The notes under the pieces: generated by a model | The model's input: only the letters and a program-made list of their open reading frames with translations | Database searches by the model: none | What the model was told of the DNA's origin: nothing | Program-made: the position numbers and the translations under genes | Assembly (NCBI RefSeq): GCF_900013425.1 | Contig: NZ_FBXK01000005.1 | Location: forward strand, 1,364,001 to 1,428,000 | DNA: 64,000 nt | Source: Sphingobium sp. Z007 | GTDB lineage: Bacteria > Pseudomonadota > Alphaproteobacteria > Sphingomonadales > Sphingomonadaceae | Direction: 5' to 3' | Part shown: positions 42,522 to 50,364 of the stretch, piece after piece | Layout: each line of letters begins with the position of its first letter | How positions within the stretch are numbered: the stretch's first letter is position 1

Positions 42522-43640
42522 TTGGCGGACGATAGGCGACAAACCCACGAGCCACGGCCCCAAGGCACTCTCGACCTGCTGAAGCAAAGACCGTTGCAAG
42601 CCATCGGCATTGGCGTGCTGCTGGCCGCGACGACGGGCCTGTTCCTCTATACTGGCGGATTTCTAACGAGCGCGCGACTGAGCGGCGCACGCATGACCGA
42701 TCAAATCGAGACCAGCGGGGGCGGCGCGCATGCAGGCTTTCGTCGCGCGCATGCCAAAGGGATTTGCATAGCCGGATCGTTCGTGGGCACCGCCGCAGGA
42801 CGCGCCCTGTCGAAGGCGGCCGTGTTCCAGGGCAGCATCGTCCCTGTCACAGGGCGTTTTGCGGTCGGCAGCCCGGACCCCTATGCCAAAGATCCCGATG
42901 TCGGCGTGCGTAGCATGGCGTTACGGCTCCAGCCTGCCGGCGCGCAGGAATGGCGCATGGCGATCAACGACACGCCGGGCCTTGCGGTCTCGACCCCACA
43001 GGCTTTTTATGAGAACGCCGTCGCCTCCGCTCCCGATCCCGCCACGGGAAAGCTTGATCCGAAAAAGGTGGCGGCGTTCCTGGCGAAACATCCCGAAACG
43101 GTCGCGTTCAAGGCGCGGATGATGGCCAAACCCATGGCATCGGGTTTCGCCAACGACAGCTACAACAGCATCAACGGTTTCATATTCGTGGCGCCTGACG
43201 GCAAGCGTCGGCTCGTGCGCTGGTCGATGCAGGCGCTCGATCCCTTCGCGGTGCTATCGCCCGCCATGCGTAAAGGTCGATCGGCCAACTATATGTTCGA
43301 CGATCTGCTGGCGCGCGTCGCGAAGGGACCGATCCGCTGGCGCCTCATCGCCACCATAGCCGAGCCTGGCGATCCCAATCGCGCCGCTGAAGTCTGGCCT
43401 GACGACAGGAAGACGGTCGACATGGGCATGCTGACGATCGACCATGTCGAGGCCGAGACGAAGGGCAACTGCCAGGATGTGAATTTCGATCCGCTGATCC
43501 TTCCTGCGGGGATCGAACCGTCGGACGACCCCATTCCTTTCGCCCGGTCGGCTGTCTATGCCGAGAGCTTCCGTCGCCGGGCGGGCGAACATAAACGGCC
43601 GGGCGCCTTATCGAACCAATCTGCAGGGGCAGCGCGATGA
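42522..43640 (+). CDS. Catalase-fold haem peroxidase, membrane anchored
   Basis: A 372-residue catalase-related peroxidase (SrpA-like, the small catalase-core class). One transmembrane segment lies near the N terminus (AIGIGVLLAATTGLFLYTGG, about residues 27-46), placing the enzyme in the periplasm. The distal His is in 'RRAHAKG' (H77), and the proximal haem ligand pattern R-x-x-x-Y is 'RSANY' (R253, Y257). The start is TTG at 42522 with GGGAGA upstream. Its stop overlaps the cytochrome b561 start by 4 bases, and the two probably form one peroxide- or lipid-peroxide-reducing system fed with electrons from the membrane quinone pool. Confidence 0.88.
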   Translation: MADDRRQTHEPRPQGTLDLLKQRPLQAIGIGVLLAATTGLFLYTGGFLTSARLSGARMTDQIETSGGGAHAGFRRAHAKGICIAGSFVGTAAGRALSKAAVFQGSIVPVTGRFAVGSPDPYAKDPDVGVRSMALRLQPAGAQEWRMAINDTPGLAVSTPQAFYENAVASAPDPATGKLDPKKVAAFLAKHPETVAFKARMMAKPMASGFANDSYNSINGFIFVAPDGKRRLVRWSMQALDPFAVLSPAMRKGRSANYMFDDLLARVAKGPIRWRLIATIAEPGDPNRAAEVWPDDRKTVDMGMLTIDHVEAETKGNCQDVNFDPLILPAGIEPSDDPIPFARSAVYAESFRRRAGEHKRPGALSNQSAGAAR

Positions 43641-44164
43641 CCCGGACCGTTACCCGTTTTCCGCTCCTGTCCCGCGTCCTCCACTGGACGATGGCGGTGT
43701 TGATAGTGGCCATGCTGTTCATCGGCGTCGGCATGGTCAGCACGACGTCGCCGCGCTATGATGCGCTATTATCGATCCACCGCAGCATCGGGATCTTTAT
43801 CCTTGTTCTGGTTGCGCTGCGCCTGATCAATCGGCTGTTCAATCCGCCCCCTTCCCTTCCGGCAGACCTGCCGGTTTGGCAGACAATGTTGGCCAAGGCT
43901 TCCCACCTCCTGCTCTATGGATTGATGTTCGCCTTGCCGATCATCGGCTGGGCCATGCTGTCGGCGGGCGGCTATCCTTTTGAGATATTCGGATCGATAG
44001 ACCTGCCACCCATCACGCCGCGCGATTTGGCCTTGTTCGCGATGCTGAGGTCTGCGCACACGATTCTGGCATTCATTCTGTTTGCGACTTTTCTGGCGCA
44101 TGTCGGCGCCGCCCTGTTCCACGGCTTTATCCGTCGGGACGGGGTCCTCAAAAGCATGACCTGA
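43637..44164 (+). CDS. Cytochrome b561 family membrane protein
   Basis: A 175-residue integral membrane cytochrome with four hydrophobic helices (starting 'LLSRVLHWTMAVLIVAMLFIGVGM'). Histidines in helices 1 (VLHW), 2 (SIHRSIGIFILVLVALRL), 3 (ASHLLLYGLMFALPIIGW) and 4 (AHTILAFILFATFLAHVGAALFH) can ligate two b haems, as in the YodB/CybB type. It is translationally coupled (ATGA) to the catalase-fold peroxidase, so it is the likely electron donor to it. Confidence 0.92.
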   Translation: MTRTVTRFPLLSRVLHWTMAVLIVAMLFIGVGMVSTTSPRYDALLSIHRSIGIFILVLVALRLINRLFNPPPSLPADLPVWQTMLAKASHLLLYGLMFALPIIGWAMLSAGGYPFEIFGSIDLPPITPRDLALFAMLRSAHTILAFILFATFLAHVGAALFHGFIRRDGVLKSMT

Positions 44165-44209
44165 CACACAAACTATTGGTCTTAACGATATAGGGGCGGA
44201 GATGCCGAT

Positions 44210-45004
44210 ATGATGAAGTTCGGCATATTAGGCATCGCGCTCATCGCTGCATCCTGCGCGGATAAAGCGCCGCCGCCGCCGGAAAATGCAACCGCCCAGG
44301 CCCAAGGCGCGCTGGCCGTGGCCGCCGAGACGGTCATCATCGGCACCAATGATGGAAAAAAGATTTTCGCCGATCACGTCCCTGTCGAACATGGGCGGGC
44401 CACTATCGTCCTGTTCCATCAGGCGGGATCGAGCAGCTACGAATATGCCGACATCGCCCCGAAGCTGAATGCTTTGGGCTACAGCACCCTGGTCGTCGAT
44501 CAGCGCTCCGGCGGCAAGCTGTACGGTCCCAACCGGACCGTGAACGAATATGGCCAATCGGCGGGATCCTCTATCGACGCATTGCCGGACCTCGAAGCGG
44601 CGCTCAACTGGGCGCGCCTGCAGGGACAGCCTGTGATCCTCTGGGGTAGCAGCTATTCCGCATCGCTCGCCCTGCGCATCGCAGCGGACAACCCGACACT
44701 GGTCGCGGCGGTGTTGGCTTTCTCACCAGGGGAATATTTTGACGACAAAAATTATGTCCGCGCCGCCGCTGCAAAAGTGACGGTGCCGGTCTTCATCACC
44801 CAAGGCAAAGACGCCAAGGAAATGGCACAGTCGCAACCCATTTTCGACGCGCTGGCCAGCGGACAGAAAAAGATGTTCACGCCCCGCACAGGCGGGGTCC
44901 ACGGCGCGTCCACATTGCGCGCCGACCGCAATCCGAACGGATCGGCCGAAAACTGGCAAGCGGTGGCGGCGTTTCTCGACGGGCTGAAGCTACCGCGATC
45001 TTGA
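44210..45004 (+). CDS. Alpha/beta hydrolase lipoprotein
   Basis: A 264-residue secreted hydrolase. Signal with lipobox (LIAASC, C16), then a Pro/Ala-rich linker. Core: 'TIVLFHQAGSSSYEYADIAPKLNALGYSTLVVDQRSGG', the nucleophile elbow 'LWGSSYSASLAL' (S148) and, near the end, 'GVHGASTL', probably the catalytic His. The family is dienelactone-hydrolase or esterase-like. It would act in the periplasm on an ester or peptide-like bond. It is transcribed alone, 45 bases after cytochrome b561 and just before the tRNA gene on the other strand. Confidence 0.85.
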   Translation: MMKFGILGIALIAASCADKAPPPPENATAQAQGALAVAAETVIIGTNDGKKIFADHVPVEHGRATIVLFHQAGSSSYEYADIAPKLNALGYSTLVVDQRSGGKLYGPNRTVNEYGQSAGSSIDALPDLEAALNWARLQGQPVILWGSSYSASLALRIAADNPTLVAAVLAFSPGEYFDDKNYVRAAAAKVTVPVFITQGKDAKEMAQSQPIFDALASGQKKMFTPRTGGVHGASTLRADRNPNGSAENWQAVAAFLDGLKLPRS

Positions 45005-45033
45005 GGATGTCCGCTATTAGATAGTTTGATATT

Positions 45034-45110
45034 TGGTGGGCCCGGCAGGACTTGAACCCGCAACCTATCCGTTATGAGCGGACAGCTCTAACCAGTTGAG
45101 CTACAGGCCC
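45034..45110 (-). tRNA. tRNA with CAU anticodon, probably tRNA-Ile2 (lysidine type)
   Basis: A 77-base cloverleaf with encoded CCA. The acceptor stem GGGCCTG/CGGGCCC, D arm GCTC...GAGC, anticodon loop CTCATAA (anticodon CAT) and T loop TTCAAGT are complete. CAU is shared by Met and by Ile2. The acceptor pairs C4-G69 and C5-G68 are the positive determinants known for TilS lysidine modification, favouring Ile2 over elongator Met. Isotype is therefore likely but not certain. Confidence 0.93.
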
Positions 45111-45134
45111 CACCTGCGCTGCCGATAAGCGGCA

Positions 45135-45566
45135 TTACGCCGCTTTGCAAGCCTGTCCGCGCGGGGGAACTGCCGCAATAAGTTGATCGATGCTCGCGGC
45201 GGTGACGCCGCGCCGCGCCAAATGCGCCAGCACGCCGCCCCACCAACGGTAAAAGACCGCCAGGTCGGCTTCATCGCGGACATAGGGCGTATGTCCCGGC
45301 TCCAGTGTCGGCGAATGGAAGCTGAAATTCAGCACTCGCACGCCCTCTTCCATCAGCGCGTCGATCGCGGCTATGGCCTCCTGCAGCGGGACGCCTTCGG
45401 GCGTCAGCGGGATACGGCTGAACATCCTAGCGCGCGACAGGGCGCCCGCCAGCGGCCCGATCGCCTGGGCCGCGCGATACAAGCGTTCGCCGCCGCCACG
45501 CAACAGCCCCGCAAAGGCGGTGGAAAGCGGCAGTTCGATCAGTAAGCGGGTCGGCCCGGCCCAATA
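45135..45566 (-). pseudogene. 3' fragment of a polysaccharide deacetylase split by the transposon
   Basis: The minus-strand frame from the transposon edge reads 'YWAGPTRLLIELPLSTAFAGLLRGGGERLYRAAQ', then 'RIPLTPEGVPLQEAIAAIDALMEEGVRVLNFSFHSPTLEPGHTPYVRDEADLAVFYRWWGGVLAHL' and ends 'QACKAA'. This is the C-terminal part of a WalW-like polysaccharide deacetylase, with the late catalytic His region (FSFHSPTLEPGHTPYV). Its 5' half is at 49676-50286 on the same strand. The intact gene would give about 340 residues. Without a start or the metal-binding half, this piece is inactive. Confidence 0.85.
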
Positions 45567-45611
45567 GGCCCAGTCGGCCCCAAGCTGCGATTTTGGCCAA
45601 GTCGGAGAACG
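45567..45611 (+). repeat. Left terminal inverted repeat of the Tn3-family element
   Basis: Begins GGCCCAGTCGGCCC and runs inward to ...AGAACG. It matches the reverse complement of 49631-49675 except at 4 positions (15, 34, 37, 39 of the repeat). At 45 bases it is longer than the usual 38 for Tn3 elements, and its outer end is GGCCC rather than GGGG. Confidence 0.9.
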
Positions 45612-45689
45612 TTTTGGGAACGTGGCATTCGGTATTGACGATGGAAATCATAGAAGAGGACAGTTCGCTCCATCATAGGGAGTGGGTTG

Positions 45690-48599
45690 ATGGATCGGAG
45701 TATTCCGGGCGGGGATTTGATCGGACGATGGAGCCTGAGCTTTGCCGATATTGATTTTGTAAATTCGAAGCCGGCCCTGACGCGCCTTGGCCTCGCCGCG
45801 CAGCTGAAATTCTTCGCTTCCCTGGGGTTTTTCGCGATCGATCCCGGCTCAATCCCTACCGATGGCCTCTCGTATCTGGCCGAGCAACTCGGTGTCGAGG
45901 CTGGCGAGATAGCCGGTTATGACTTTTCCAGTCGGACAGCACGACGGCATTGTGCGGAGATCCTGATCCATCTTGGATATCACCGCATGAAGCGGGTGGA
46001 TCGCGCGCAATTGACGGAATGGATTGCTGGCGAGCTGTGCCCGGGCGGCCAGTCGATCAATGCCATGCTTGAGCATGTTTTCCTGTGGTGCCGGGACCGG
46101 CGTATTTATGGGCCGTCGCGCAAGGAGCTTGAACGTGTCGTTCGCTCACAACGGCAAGATTATCTGGACACCTGGCTGATCGGAGCCAGTGATCGGCTTT
46201 CGTCAGATGCGGTGGCGTTATTGGAAGCCTCGCTTGCCGATCCGGACAGCTCGACCGGATTCAACAGGATGAAGGGTGACGCCGGACAGGCAACGCTCGA
46301 CAACATTCTCGACGTGACCGAGAAACTCGCCTTTATCCAGAGACTTGATCTTCCCCATGATCTCCTGACGGCTACGGGCAAGCCATGGGTCGATCAGATT
46401 GTTCGCCGCGTTGCCGGTGAAAAGGCCTCGGAGATGCGCCGGCATGCGCCGGCGCGACAGCTCGGCCTTTATGCGATTTATCTAATGTCGCGGGAGGCGC
46501 AACTCACTGACGCGATGATCGACCTGCTGATCGAAACCGTTCACAAGATCGGAACGCGCTCGAAACGCAAGGTGGTGGGCGATATCGCGAAAGACATCGA
46601 GCGGGTCTATGGAAAGGAGCGCCTGCTGGTCGAGATCGCCAGCGCCTCGATCAATGAACCATCGGGGCGCATCTGCGATGTCATTTTCCCGATCGCCGGT
46701 AAGGCCAAGCTGGCGGCGATCGTCAAGGAGAGCCATGCGAAGGGCGCTCTGGACCGGCGCATCTACAAGGTGATGCGTGGTTCCTGGGCCAATCATTACC
46801 GGCGCATGCTGCCAAGCCTGCTTTCCGTACTTGAGTTCCGGTCGAACAACGCGGTGTGGCGGCCGGTCCTGGCGGCCCTCGACTGGATCAGGAGCAAGGT
46901 GGATGGCGGATGCCGCTTCGTGCCATTGCAGGATGTTCCGATCGATGAGGTGATTCCAGCGCGATGGCGCAGTTCCGTCATTGATGACGATGGGCGGGTA
47001 AACCGGATCAGCTATGAGCTTTGCGTCCTGACGCAACTGCGCGACCGCATCCGCTCCAAAGAAATCTGGGTGGTCGGGGCGGATCGCTATCGCAATCCCG
47101 ATGACGATCTTCCCAAGGACTTCGAGATCAGGCGAGATGCGTACTATTCCGGCCTCAGCCTGACGCCAGATGCGCAGGCGTTTTGCGCCTCGATCCGGGA
47201 GGAGCTTGAACGGGAACTGTTGCTCCTCAATGCCAATATTCCACAAAACGACAAGGTCCGGCTCCTGTGGCGCGGCGACAACCGGATATCGATTACACCG
47301 TTCAAGCCCTTGCCCGAACCGAAGGGTCTCGCTTCGATCAAAAGCGAGATCGGTCAGCGCTGGCCGATGACCGGACTGCTGGACGTGTTGAAAGAGGCTG
47401 CTCTGGACACGGGATTGATGGATGCTTTCGAAACGTCGGCCTCGCGGGTTACCCTGTCGAAAGCAGCCTTGGCTCAGCGTCTTTTGCTGTGTCTCTATGG
47501 CTTGGGCACGAACGCCGGGCTCAAGCGGGTCGCTGGCGCAACACCCGATGTCAGTTACGAGGAATTGCTGCATGTCCATCGCCGTTTCATCCACGCGCCA
47601 GCGCTGAGGGAGGCGTGCGCGCGGGTAGCAAACGCGACACTGGCAATCCGCAATGCCGCAGTATGGGGAGATGCGGGCACGGCATGCGCGTCCGATTCAA
47701 CGAAGTTCGGCGCGTGGGACCGCAACCTGATGACGGAATGGCACGCCCGCTATGGCGGCCGTGGCGTCATGATCTACTGGCATGTGGAGAAGCGCGCGAC
47801 CTGCGTTTATTCCCAGCTCAAGCGGTGCTCTTCCTCGGAGGTCGCCTCCATGATCGAAGGCGTGCTACGCCATTGCACCGACATGGAAATCCAGCGCCAG
47901 TACGTCGATAGCCACGGCCAGAGCGCAGTCGGCTTTGCGTTCTGCCGACTCCTTGGATTTGAGCTTGCCCCGCGGCTGAAAGCAGTGGCACGCCAGAAAC
48001 TGGCCCTTCCCCAAGCCGGCATGCGCACGCGGCTTTCCAATTTACTGCCGATCCTCTCCAGCCCGATCGACTGGGACGAGATCGAGCAACAATATGACGA
48101 AATGGTCAAATATGCCGCTGCCATGCAATCGCGCACCGCCGATCCGGAAGCGATCCTGCTCCGGTTTGCCAGAGCCGAAGTGATGCACCCGACCTACAAG
48201 GCGCTGAGTGAACTCGGCCGCGCGGTCAAAACAATCTTCCTATGCCGGTATTTGCGTCAGGAGGCATTCCGCCGCGAGATCCACGAAGGGCTGAATGTGG
48301 TTGAGAACTGGAACGGCGCTAATGGTTTCGTGTTCTTCGGCAAGGGCGGCGAGATCGCCACCAACCGCATCCATGAGCAGGAAATCTCCGTTCTGGCGCT
48401 ACACCTCCTGCAAGCGTCGCTGGTGTATGTGAACACCCGCATGCTTCAGACCGTACTGGTTGAGCCGAAGTGGGCGGGGCGGATGACGCCGGAAGATTAT
48501 CGTGGTCTCACGCCGTTGATCTACAGTCATGTGAACCCTTATGGCCGCTTCGACCTCGACCTGAACGACCGGATTGATTTTGGACGGCTTGCAGCGTGA
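45690..48599 (+). CDS. tnpA: Tn3-family transposase TnpA
   Basis: A 969-residue DDE transposase. The start is ATG 45690 with GGGAG six bases upstream; TTG 45687 is an alternative. The N-terminal DUF4158-type DNA-binding region binds the inverted repeats. The C-terminal catalytic half has D669 (ASDSTKFG), D740 (QYVDSHGQS) and E872 ([21 protein letters not shown]), the triad of Tn3 transposases. Full length with no stop or frameshift, so it appears functional. It performs replicative transposition through a cointegrate that the neighbouring resolvase would resolve. Confidence 0.97.
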   Translation: MDRSIPGGDLIGRWSLSFADIDFVNSKPALTRLGLAAQLKFFASLGFFAIDPGSIPTDGLSYLAEQLGVEAGEIAGYDFSSRTARRHCAEILIHLGYHRMKRVDRAQLTEWIAGELCPGGQSINAMLEHVFLWCRDRRIYGPSRKELERVVRSQRQDYLDTWLIGASDRLSSDAVALLEASLADPDSSTGFNRMKGDAGQATLDNILDVTEKLAFIQRLDLPHDLLTATGKPWVDQIVRRVAGEKASEMRRHAPARQLGLYAIYLMSREAQLTDAMIDLLIETVHKIGTRSKRKVVGDIAKDIERVYGKERLLVEIASASINEPSGRICDVIFPIAGKAKLAAIVKESHAKGALDRRIYKVMRGSWANHYRRMLPSLLSVLEFRSNNAVWRPVLAALDWIRSKVDGGCRFVPLQDVPIDEVIPARWRSSVIDDDGRVNRISYELCVLTQLRDRIRSKEIWVVGADRYRNPDDDLPKDFEIRRDAYYSGLSLTPDAQAFCASIREELERELLLLNANIPQNDKVRLLWRGDNRISITPFKPLPEPKGLASIKSEIGQRWPMTGLLDVLKEAALDTGLMDAFETSASRVTLSKAALAQRLLLCLYGLGTNAGLKRVAGATPDVSYEELLHVHRRFIHAPALREACARVANATLAIRNAAVWGDAGTACASDSTKFGAWDRNLMTEWHARYGGRGVMIYWHVEKRATCVYSQLKRCSSSEVASMIEGVLRHCTDMEIQRQYVDSHGQSAVGFAFCRLLGFELAPRLKAVARQKLALPQAGMRTRLSNLLPILSSPIDWDEIEQQYDEMVKYAAAMQSRTADPEAILLRFARAEVMHPTYKALSELGRAVKTIFLCRYLRQEAFRREIHEGLNVVENWNGANGFVFFGKGGEIATNRIHEQEISVLALHLLQASLVYVNTRMLQTVLVEPKWAGRMTPEDYRGLTPLIYSHVNPYGRFDLDLNDRIDFGRLAA

Positions 48600-48651
48600 G
48601 GCGGCTGATCGGCCTATAACATTTGGGTACACCCCAGAGTGATAGGGCCGA

Positions 48652-48730
48652 GTGACACCATTCGTCTGTCACAAAAGGGTGGGTTTGCGCTCAATGTGAC
48701 GATACACTGCAAGAGCCACCCTAATGTGAC
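48652..48730. other. Probable res (resolution) region
   Basis: Between tnpA and tnpR. The motif GTGAC/GTCAC recurs four times: GTGACA (48652-48657) facing TGTCAC (48667-48672) as an inverted pair, and TGTGAC at 48695-48700 and 48725-48730. Spacing and position fit resolvase subsites, with the last one touching the tnpR start, where resolvase would also repress its own gene. Confidence 0.55.
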
Positions 48731-48735
48731 GGATT

Positions 48736-49608
48736 TTGCACTTGGCTCGTATCGGATATGCCCGCGTCAGCACCACGGACCAGGATCTGGATATCCAGAT
48801 TGGCCGCCTCAAGAATGCAGGTTGCGAAATTATCCGTTCCGAGACCGGATCGGGGGCCTCGCGGAGCGGGCGCACGGAACTGGAAACGATCATGCAGTTT
48901 ATGCACACCGGCGACGAGCTGGTCGTGCTGCGGCTCGACCGGCTCGGCCGCTCCACGCGCGATGTCCTGAACCTGGTGCATGAGCTTGATGAAAAGGGAG
49001 CTTCGCTGCGCATCCTTGAGCCAGAGGTGACGACGGCGGGCGACATGGGGCGAATGGTCATCACCATACTCGGCATGGTCGCCGATATGGAGCTGAAGTT
49101 CATCAAGGATCGTCAGCGCGCCGGGATCGAAGCGGCGCGCGCCGAAGGCGTTTACAAAGGCCGGAAGAAGAACGTCGATGACGATGAAATCCGCCGTCGC
49201 CTTGCCGCCGGCGCCAGCAAGGCCCGCGTTGCCCGCGACCTGAAGGTCTCACGAATGACCGTCTATCGGGCGCTCGACATTATTCCGTCACAGACCAAAC
49301 TGCCGGAAAAGCCGCCCACTGCCAGCATCGCCCTGCATCTGATTATCGAGAACTTCAACAAGCGTGGAAGAGGTAGAAAACCCGCTCGGGAGCGGATTGA
49401 GGCGATGCTGGAACGCGACTACGCCATGGTAAAAAACGGCAATTGTGATTACAAACTGACCGTCGCCTATGACCCCGATCCGGATGGCATTTCCCTTGAT
49501 GAGGAAATCCAAAGCCTCCTCTCCGAGATGTTCAACATCGCAGAGAGCTACAATTGCTCCATGGAAGCCGATATCTACGAGGTCGGTGGTCAGCAACGGT
49601 CCTGGTAG
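48736..49608 (+). CDS. tnpR: Serine resolvase TnpR with long C-terminal extension
   Basis: A 290-residue serine recombinase. The catalytic domain at residues 4-140 has the nucleophile S12 (YARVSTTDQD), 'RLDRLGRSTRDVLNLVHELDEKGASLRIL' and 'MVADMELKFIKDRQRAGIEAARAEGVYKGRKK', followed by a Hin-type HTH (about residues 148-183, ASKARVARDLKVSRMTVYRAL). Standard Tn3 resolvases end there at about 185 residues. This one continues for about 105 more with no recognised domain, resembling the extended resolvases described for ISXc5 and Tn163. The start is TTG 48736 or TTG 48742. Confidence 0.93.
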   Translation: MHLARIGYARVSTTDQDLDIQIGRLKNAGCEIIRSETGSGASRSGRTELETIMQFMHTGDELVVLRLDRLGRSTRDVLNLVHELDEKGASLRILEPEVTTAGDMGRMVITILGMVADMELKFIKDRQRAGIEAARAEGVYKGRKKNVDDDEIRRRLAAGASKARVARDLKVSRMTVYRALDIIPSQTKLPEKPPTASIALHLIIENFNKRGRGRKPARERIEAMLERDYAMVKNGNCDYKLTVAYDPDPDGISLDEEIQSLLSEMFNIAESYNCSMEADIYEVGGQQRSW

Positions 49609-49630
49609 AATCAATCAAGCGTTCAGTGTT

Positions 49631-49675
49631 CGTTCTTCAACCTGGCCAAAATCGCAGCTTCGGGCCGACTGGGCC
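49631..49675 (-). repeat. Right terminal inverted repeat of the Tn3-family element
   Basis: Inverse copy of the left repeat at 45567-45611, with 4 differences in 45 bases. Read outward on the plus strand it ends ...CGACTGGGCC at 49675. It lies 22 bases after the tnpR stop. Confidence 0.9.
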
Positions 49676-50286
49676 ATCTTGGGTTCCTGCGCTAGGCCAC
49701 GGAAATCCGGGCCATGCTGGTGGCTATAGTCGAAGCGGCTGCGTACCGAACTGTCGAGGCGGAAACCCGCCTCCTCCAACAGGCGCGCGCTGTTGGGGCC
49801 GACGCCATAGCGTCCGGCGCGATAGGCGATGGGGCGGCGGCCGAACCGCGCTTCGATGCGCTGGCACAGCGCCTCCAGCTTCGCGCGCTCGACCGCTTCG
49901 GGCAGGAAGCCGACATAGCTGTTGGCGGCGTTCACATCCTCGACATGCGGCGGATTGACCCACGGGTGGAGATGGGCGCCGATGTCGGCCGCGCCATCGC
50001 TGATCCATTGGCCCATCATCGTGGCGGCGGCATCGCTGTCGATCACGGGATAATCGGTCACATAGATGGGTTTCACACCAGCCGCCGCGAAATAGGCCTG
50101 GCCACGGGCCATCCCCGCCAGCGCGGTGACGCGATCGCTGGCGCGGTTGAACGGGGCATCCCAGTCAAACTCTTCCTCGGTATCGACGAACAGCATGAAC
50201 CGAGTTCCGAAGGCGGGGTCGAGGGCGATCATGTCCTGCGCCAGCGGCGGCTGGAGCAGATTGCCATCATGGAATTGAGCAGTCAT
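49676..50286 (-). pseudogene. 5' fragment of the split polysaccharide deacetylase
   Basis: Starts at ATG 50286: 'GTRFMLFVDTEEEFDWDAPFNR' holds the catalytic/metal Asp, 'YVTDYPVIDSDAAATMMGQWISDGAADIGAHLHPWVNPPH' the metal His pair, and 'RRPIAYRAGRYGVGPNSARLLEEAGFRLDSSV' the third motif. The frame then reads 'HGPDFRGLAQEPK' and enters the transposon's inverted repeat, stopping inside it at about 49615. About 205 native residues remain, so the protein is probably non-functional without the C-terminal part at 45135-45566. Such enzymes remove N-acetyl or similar groups from cell-envelope polysaccharides. Confidence 0.87.
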
Positions 50287-50293
50287 GGCGTAT

Positions 50294-50320
50294 CCCTATC
50301 GCCCAATCGTTGCGATAGGG
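50294..50320 (-). promoter_or_regulatory. Leader hairpin over the deacetylase ribosome site
   Basis: A perfect 9-bp stem, CCCTATCGC (50294-50302) with GCGATAGGG (50312-50320), and a 9-base loop. On the minus-strand transcript the only Shine-Dalgarno-like run before the deacetylase ATG (AGGGA, 50293-50297) lies mostly in the stem, so the hairpin could limit translation. It also follows the histidine kinase stop. Confidence 0.4.
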
Positions 50321-50364
50321 TTTCCCTGCCCCCCCCTCAGGCTTGGCCCGTTAGACTTGGCCCC

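Larger units (their letters stand above)
45567..49675 (+). mobile_element. Tn3-family transposon (tnpA, res, tnpR)
   Basis: A 4,109-base element bounded by 45-bp terminal inverted repeats (41 of 45 positions match). It contains only a Tn3 transposase gene, a res-like region and a resolvase gene, all on the plus strand, and no passenger genes. It interrupts a polysaccharide deacetylase gene. The 5-base flanks (CAATA left, ATCTT right, both plus strand) do not match, so the usual 5-bp target duplication is missing. That implies later rearrangement or an exchange between copies. Confidence 0.93.

Noticed and set aside
45427..45651. Independent small ORF spanning the left transposon repeat
   Set aside because: It is in a different frame from the deacetylase fragment and crosses the inverted repeat, so it is an accidental frame.
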